A DNA stretch of 64,000 bases from Sipunculus nudus. Taxonomy: Eukaryota > Annelida > Sipuncula > Golfingiida > Sipunculidae. The position numbers and the translations under genes were made by a program. Positions 58,324 through 64,000 of this stretch are shown piece by piece (the first letter of the stretch is position 1; each line of letters begins with the position of its first letter). The notes under the pieces were generated by a model, which was not told the origin of the DNA, ran no database searches, and worked only from the letters and a program-made list of their open reading frames with translations. The stretch covers positions 50,494,401 to 50,558,400 of the forward strand of contig CM049317.1 in assembly GCA_026874595.1 (NCBI GenBank), written 5' to 3'.

Positions 58324-59133
58324 TGTTACAGGTGCTCTTTTTATTGTGTGACTCGGGCGAAACTCGTGTTGTAGCGCCCGTGTCTGGCGGCGTATTGCAT
58401 TCTATGTTTAATCCGTACTGGATGAACTCTCGTTTTCATGCGAGCTTGGGGCTTTCTCGCCTGGCGGGGTCACGTGTGGACCCTGGTATGTTGAGACATG
58501 GCGATGTTCTTCTAGATGATTCCTGTAACGCGTGTTTACTGTGTATTATGTTAGATCATTTGGACTGTTCGAGAAGTGGAAACTCTCGGCTTGGAGCGGG
58601 AAGTTATAAATAGGGGGCTGTGTTTTAGAGCCGGTAGAGAGAGAGGAGAGAAGATTCCAGCGGACACAGACGTGTTTATGTTAGTTTGTGGGACCTGTCC
58701 GATTATCCAGTAATTTCAGGGATTCTACTATTACTAACTCTATACAATTTAATGCTGCCTGCCTCAAGTTTACTTTCTGGATTATTACAAGGGCTTTACA
58801 TTGGACTGTTATTCACCGAGAGAATACATTTTAAAGAACTTGTCGCTGTGGGGGTGATCGTATCCAGGTACTGTGCACTTTGTGTGATTATATTGATTTG
58901 ATGTTATACTGTTATTGTACTGAGTAATTGTATTGATTTGGTGTACTTTAATGTTAGGGTTGTTTTAAGAATAACTTATAGTTATTTGTTAACAAAAAAC
59001 CACTGACTTCTTTATTCATTCTCCTAGACATTTCACGCTGCCTAGTGTTACAGAATCTGATTTTTTTTTATCTCCATTACAAAATTTGTGTTCATCACAC
59101 ATACGTGATCTGTTTATATTAGGTTCCGTAACA
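58324..59133 (+). mobile_element. Solo LTR 2 (810 bp)
   Basis: Same family and orientation as LTR 1, with TGTTACAGG...CCGTAACA and its own target duplication ATAT (58320-58323 and 59134-59137). TATAAATAG near 58606. The 179 bp between the two LTRs match the empty copy, so these are two separate insertions and not one element with an internal region. Confidence 0.85.
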
Positions 59134-59439
59134 ATATATATAGAAACTGCTGGTAGACTTATAGGAATCGTTGCTAGGCAACGATACGAAATCGGGTGCT
59201 ATGGTTTACTACTGATCTGAACAAACTATTAAGGTCACAATTAAGGGCATTAGAAAGGAATGCCATAAAGCTAAGACCTTCTAGTTTCGGGGATGATTAC
59301 AAAATAGTACGGAGCTGTTATACAAAGTATATGGGCTCAAAGCAATTAGATAAATGACTTAATACTAAATGTGGATGGTGAAACCAGAAAACTTTGGAAA
59401 ACTAGGGACATCTATGGCTAATCCAAGGCCTAAAGATGA

Positions 59440-60235
59440 AGATTAAAACATCGCAGTCTCATTTGTAAATTTTTCTCATGACAAAATAAAAAAAAAAATA
59501 GAAAAAATTTGACCCAGGTGTCATATTTACTCCTTCAGTTATCAGCTGCTCACCATTCAACTTTAACTTCGAAATTAACGAAGAGGAAATTCACATTATT
59601 ATCCAGAGAACTGAGCCGACGATTTCTCAAATGATCCAATCCCAAGTAGAACAGTGAAGGAACAAAGTGATTTACTGTTGTCAGCGATAACACATACTGT
59701 GAATTTGTTATTCAAAAGTGGAATTTTTCCAGAAGCTCTATAATCTGCGGTTATAAAACCAATACTGAAAAAGAAGGGCCTTGACAAAGCCCGAGCCAAT
59801 CATAGACCAGTCAGGATTCTGACGTTTCTTTCCAAAATCAGAGAGAATTTCGTCGACAGTTTATTTCAACGCACACATGACCAATTAAGTCTCATCTACA
59901 ACCAAAGTATCACAGTGCGTACAGGACTTGATTTAGCACGGAATATGGAAAATCAGTGTATCACTTCAGCTGTAACAATATACTTGAGTGCTGCTTTTGA
60001 TACGGTTGACTATTTGATACTGATGCATGTACGGAGAAACAGATTTGGGGTTACGGACGATGCGGAACAATGGTTTACAACATATATAAGGGACAGGAAG
60101 TTTACCGTTCAGACAAATGATAGACATTCTCATCCAGTCGTTATTAATTATTCCGTACCACAAGGATCAACACTGGGTAAATTAAGTCATAACCAGCAAA
60201 AAAGAAATTTGACGGTGCAAGTGAAGCCTTGAAAC
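59440..60235 (+). pseudogene. LINE reverse-transcriptase fragment, 5' part
   Basis: Frames switch and stops occur, but the RT order is clear: SFVNFSHDKI near 59458, INEEEIHIII near 59575, LFKSGIFPEAL then VIKPILKKKGLD near 59710-59780, FLSKI near 59828, YLSAAFDTVDYLIL near 59983 (the palm motif with catalytic Asp in FDTVD), RFGVTD...WF..YI.DR, and VPQGSTLG near 60155. This is a non-LTR retrotransposon of the CR1/L2/Jockey group. The second catalytic Asp region (xADD) is missing. The single open stretch is 59915-60232. Confidence 0.85.
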
Positions 60236-61983
60236 AACTAGAATACGGGTAGTCGACAAGCGACTACGTCTATCCGCCTAAATCAGAGTGGAGCGGGTTA
60301 AGTGAGGCATGGATTAAGTGGCAAGGGGAAATAGAGTGAAGTGTTTCATATTAGCATGGATGTCTGCAGCCAAATTGTGTATGAAGGTTGCCCCCCCCCC
60401 CCCCTACCACAAAATCCAGAAAGCCGTCCCAGTTGTATACATATGCAAAATTTAAGGCAGATAAGTCAAACCACTACATGTATATGAGTGATTTTAGCCC
60501 GTGGCAGACAATCAGATGGACGCTGAGCAAAATGGTTGACGGCACCAGTTTTACGTATGATAAAGAGCTATGTGAGAACTATACACATGCAAAACTTTGG
60601 CCCAATCGGTCAAACGGTTCCCAAGATATGAGCTTGGATGTCTGCTGCATAAACTAGAATGCAGGTGGCTCCACCTGTCATAAAATCAAGAGAGCTGTCG
60701 GGGATGTATAAACCTGCAAAATTTTAGCCAGATATGTCAAACCACTGCCGAGATATGAGTAATTTTATCTAATGGCAGACAAACAGACAGGAGCTGTGCA
60801 AAAATGGCTGTAGGTGGCGCCACCAGTTTTGCGTATGTTATAAAGCTCTCCAAGGGCTACATTTGGGCAAAAAAATTTCCTGATCGGTCAAACGGTTCCC
60901 GAGATATGAGCTTGGATGTCTGCAGCGTAAACGTGAATGTAGGTGGCGCCACCTGTCACAAAATCAAAAAAGCTATCCAGGATGTATACGCATGCCAAAT
61001 TTCAGGTGAATAAGTCAAGTCACTGCTGAGATATGAGTGATTTTAACCCAAGGCAGACGAACAGATGGACACTGTGCAAACATGGTTGCAGGTGGCGCCA
61101 CCATTTTTTTGTGTATGTTATAAAGCTCTCCAAGGGCTACATTTGTGCAAAAAAAAATTTCCTGATCGGTCAAACGGTTCCCGAGATATGAGCTTGGATG
61201 TCTGCAGCGTAAACATGAATGTTGGTGGCGCCACCTGTCACAAAATCAGAAAAGCTATCCAGGATGTATACGCATGCCAAATTTCAGGTGAATTAGTCAA
61301 GTCACTGCAGAGATATGAGTGATTTTAACCCAAGGCAGACGAACAGATGGACACTGTGCAAACATGGTTGCAGGTGGCGCCACCATTTTTTGTTTATGTT
61401 ATAAAGCTCTCCAAGGGCTACATTTGTGCAAAAAAAATTTCCTGATCGGTCAAACGGTTCCCGAGATATCAGCTTGGATGTCTGCAGCGTAAACGTGAAT
61501 GTAGGTGGCGCCACCTGTCACAAAATCAGAAAAGCTATCCAGGATGTATACGCATGCCAAATTTCAGGTGAATTAGTCAAGTCACTGCAGAGATATGAGT
61601 GATTTTAACCCAAGGCAGACGAACAGATGGACACTGTGCAAACATGGTTGCAGGTGGCGCCACCATTTTTGTGTATGTTATAAAGCTCTCCAAGGGCTAC
61701 ATTTGTGCAAAAAAAATTTCCTGATCCGTCAAACGGTTCCCGAGATATGTGGGTTTATGTGTGGAAACAGACGCACAAACGGACGCAGAGCGCAGAGGAA
61801 AGGTCAGAGGTAAAAAAAAATCCGGGCGGAGCAGTTCACATGTGACCCGAACATAATCCCGGGTTTCGTAAAATTCCGCCCAGCGGTTACGGAGGAGTTC
61901 TCCGGAAACCTACGCGGCGGCGGCGGCGGCGGCAACGTGCAGCTGAAAACATAGTATCCGCAAAACTCTGTTTTGGCGGATAC
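60236..61983 (-). mobile_element. HINE-like element B-3, inserted in the LINE
   Basis: On the minus strand: 5' hairpin GTATCCGCCAAAACAG/GTTTTGCGGATAC (61954-61983), a CCGCCGCCGCCGCC patch, about four 280-bp core units with seven exact GGTGGCGCCACC sites (60813-61664), the 3' inverted repeat GGCGGATAG, the hairpin GTAGTCG-CTTGT-CGACTAC (60250-60268) and TTCTAGTT. LINE sequence lies on both sides. A C run occurs near 60391-60404. Confidence 0.8.
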
Positions 61984-62427
61984 AATTACACTTGCTGCTA
62001 ATTCGACAAGGACTCAGTTTAAGACCCTGATTCTTGCTTATGGGTCCGTACATAATATGGCCCCAGAGAACTTAACTTAATTATTGAACTTTAAAGAGAC
62101 AACATATCGAACGAGAACATCAGTTGCTAATTAACTATCGGACGAAACATTTACGAAGAAAAAAAACTTTTCAGGACCGTAGTTTCTATGTATCCGCATC
62201 CCGATGGTGGAACAATCTTCCATATGATCTCCGGGTTTCCAGCAGTGTCAATATTTTTAAACGGGACTTGAAAACATATCTTTAAAGAAGTTTTACTAAC
62301 GTAACGGAGAATTGGTTAATATTTATTCATTGTTAAACTGTTTATCTCCTGAATGTTTTGGAAAGTGACATTGAAAGTTTTCATTACTGTAATGTGCACT
62401 ATATTAAAGTGATTGTAATGTAATGTA
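61984..62427 (+). pseudogene. LINE C-terminus and 3' end
   Basis: Continues the LINE: TQFKTLILAYGSVHNMAPENL from about 62005, then after decay FQDRSFYVSASRWWNNLPYD and SSVNIFKRDLKTYL up to TAA near 62284. This matches the DRAF.V.A..LWN.LP...S...FK..LK..L tail of CR1/L2-type LINEs. The 3' end finishes with a short TGTAA tandem (62412-62427), as in that group. About 300 codons between VPQGS and TQFKTL are gone. Confidence 0.8.
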
Positions 62428-63200
62428 GAGATCTCAACGTCCAGCTTGTGATATCCTGGTTTTGGTCCGTACCAGGGAAAGTTGGCGTTTAGGGGAACGT
62501 ATTTGAAATGACTAAGTTTGCGAGGGATGAATCTACCAGGGTTTGGATAAAGGCCGATTAGTGCAACAAGAAAATATTTCCTGGACATTGCAAGGTGCGA
62601 ATCTGAATTTAGTGGCGATTGGAACCATAGCGACAAGGAGCAATGCAGAAGGATACGTTGACTAAGATGACAAACTAAAATAGGAAACACAACTACAACT
62701 TATTAAGCGTAAAATCAAAACACTGTGACAGCATGAGATTTCTGGGCTTTAAATTCCTCCTTAAATTTATACATAACAAGAGAAAACATACCAAGCTTGA
62801 GCCCGAAGAAATCTGATTATTGTGCTTTCTTAAAGACAATTCAAGAACAATTCCCCGACTGATAGGAATACTGTTTACTATATCTGAGAGGGAAACCCGC
62901 CTTTACTGCCAAAAACGGTGTCACGACATGTCGATGAGTCCAGGCGATCGATTCTTGGGACGTGTTCCGGGGCTTAAGCTAATGTAAGTTCCGGTACGGT
63001 CATGCGCCGTTTGCTTTCAACAATCCTATAAGCGAGACGGACATTATTGACAATCTGCAGCTTTATGTTCTTTTTCTTTCGGACCGTTTATGCCACTACC
63101 ATTTTTTATTGTCATGCCACCATCAGAGTCCACGTGACAGAGGTATCACGCGGCACTCACTACAGTTAAATCATGGAGTTACAATAAGATGGGTTTTATA
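62428..63200 (+). repeat. Diverged copy of the outer arm-family sequence
   Basis: 62560-62690 matches 51126-51275 (GTGACTAAGATGACAAACTA-type end, translated on the minus strand as LICHLGRQ versus LVCHLSQR). 62920-63180 matches 51985-52220. It shows that the arm family extends well past the inverted-repeat breakpoint. Confidence 0.55.
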
Positions 63201-64000
63201 CTGGGGTCGGGGAGCGCGTCCGATGTTGCTTGTTGTCTTGATAACAAACCTCGCACCTATGTGTGAAAGCTTTATGATCTGGCTCACTGGCGTCAGCCTT
63301 GTGCTCTCCCAACTCGATGCACCTCGGCCCTATCCGAGTTGTCCCGAACGACCAATTTAGTTTTTTTTTAATCATATAATGAATTACAATTACAATAGTT
63401 CGGCGGTGGGATGGTTATAATATAATCACGAGTCATTAGAGAAAAATCATTTCAAACTGGTCGTTTCACGAGTGTTTTTCTCTGTGGGATAACTGGGCAA
63501 AATAAGTAATTCTAGGGGAACGCCCATTTATTTCTCGCCTTGGACCAGCCAAATTTTAGGAATGGGTTGCTTGCTTCACCGAAAAGTTACACGCGAGATA
63601 AATGCATTACAAGCAAGCACATGAGTTAAACGTTACAGGAAAAATTAAAAAGAACAGTGTACTGTGCGATTAAGTCACTTATAAGTGAATATTTACCAAG
63701 TCATATTCATAATTACTCAGGCATGCTGCACTGCTTCGATTGGAACACGCCGAGGTTGAATGCCTCAGGACGCAATCACGCAATTTGGCTACTAGTATAT
63801 AAGGATTCTATGGCCGGCGACTGCGCATGAATGTGTCTTTTAATTATTGAATGCGCATTCATAAATTTTTAACTTCCACTCCCATAACATTTCATGAAAT
63901 TTCATGTAGATCACCCAGAACAGAAATGCTTGGGCTTTGCTGCCCCAAGCAACATCGAACTTAGCAACTGTACTTTCTGACTTTCCGAGCTGTCGCGATA
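63201..64000. other. No gene recognised; TATA-like box near the edge
   Basis: GTATATAAGG at about 63797-63806, preceded by CACGCAATTTGGC, could be a core promoter. The hairpin TGCTTGGG-CTTTGCTGC-CCCAAGCA lies at about 63928-63952. Neither can be linked to a coding region within the window. Confidence 0.3.

Larger units (their letters stand above)
57299..59345 (+). repeat. Tandem duplication, copy 2, carrying two solo LTRs
   Basis: Same landmarks as copy 1 (GGTGCCCGGTAGTATATAG at 57339, AGGAACCAGGATTGTATATT at 58254, GTTGCTAGGCAACGATACGA at 59171), interrupted by LTRs at 57358-58144 and 58324-59133. Confidence 0.75.

Noticed and set aside
57358-59133. One LTR retrotransposon with two LTRs and a 179-bp interior
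   Set aside because: Each LTR has its own target duplication, and the sequence between them matches the unoccupied duplicate copy.
62316-62690. 124-codon minus-strand frame near the LINE end
   Set aside because: It overlaps the LINE 3' end and an arm-family repeat, and the related frames at 44247 and 51126 are not conserved in length or frame.
63926-63952. Hairpin TGCTTGGG...CCCAAGCA as an RNA gene or histone-type 3' stem-loop
   Set aside because: The stem is only 8 bp, the sequence does not match the histone stem-loop, and there is no linked coding sequence.

Overview
The window looks like nuclear DNA of a marine invertebrate, most likely a lophotrochozoan such as a bivalve mollusc. Introns are long, exons are sparse and separated by GT-AG splice sites, and the DNA is AT-rich. 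It is packed with nested, tandem-repeat-bearing elements of the kind described in molluscs and flies as pearl, DINE-1 and Helentron-associated (HINE) elements. The species assignment is inference. I see no prokaryotic genes, rRNA, intact tRNA genes or CRISPR array.

One host gene can be assembled end to end (9869-34190, + strand). It has three coding exons (9869-9972, 24415-24509, 33433-34190) whose splice phases match exactly. They encode a 318-residue protein with a mitochondrial-type leader and two hotdog-fold (4HBT thioesterase-like) halves. The 5' side of exon 2 is the last unit of a 58-bp tandem repeat whose earlier units each carry their own splice acceptor. Older relatives of that repeat lie 9 kb upstream in the same intron, on the far side of a nest of mobile elements.

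Layout. 1-9.8 kb: no gene recognised; small MITEs, simple repeats and one end of a 1.3-kb dispersed repeat. 9.9-34.2 kb: the thioesterase-like gene, with introns of 14.4 and 8.9 kb filled by four families of HINE-like elements (called A, B, C and D here), often inserted into each other. 34.3-41.8 kb: more of these elements. 41.8-43.1 kb: second copy of the 1.3-kb repeat. 43.5-43.6 kb: a cluster of promoter-type motifs. 43,850-51,752: a giant inverted repeat with 3.5-kb arms, about 97% identical by eye, and an 834-bp centre. 52-56 kb: diverged relatives of the arm sequence, one anonymous ORF and a CCAAT/TATA promoter candidate. 56.4-59.3 kb: a tandem duplication whose second copy received two solo LTRs, while the first copy preserves both empty sites. 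59.4-62.4 kb: a decayed LINE split by a B element. 62.4-64 kb: further copies of the arm family.

Signals that cut across families: a 12-bp palindrome, GGTGGCGCCACC, found 19 times exactly in families A, B and C; eleven exact copies of a 20-mer made of three AGGTCA nuclear-receptor half-sites in A and C; and a common plan of terminal hairpin, tandem-repeat core, asymmetric inverted repeat and 3' hairpin. Coordinates of element ends were read by eye and may be off by a few bases.
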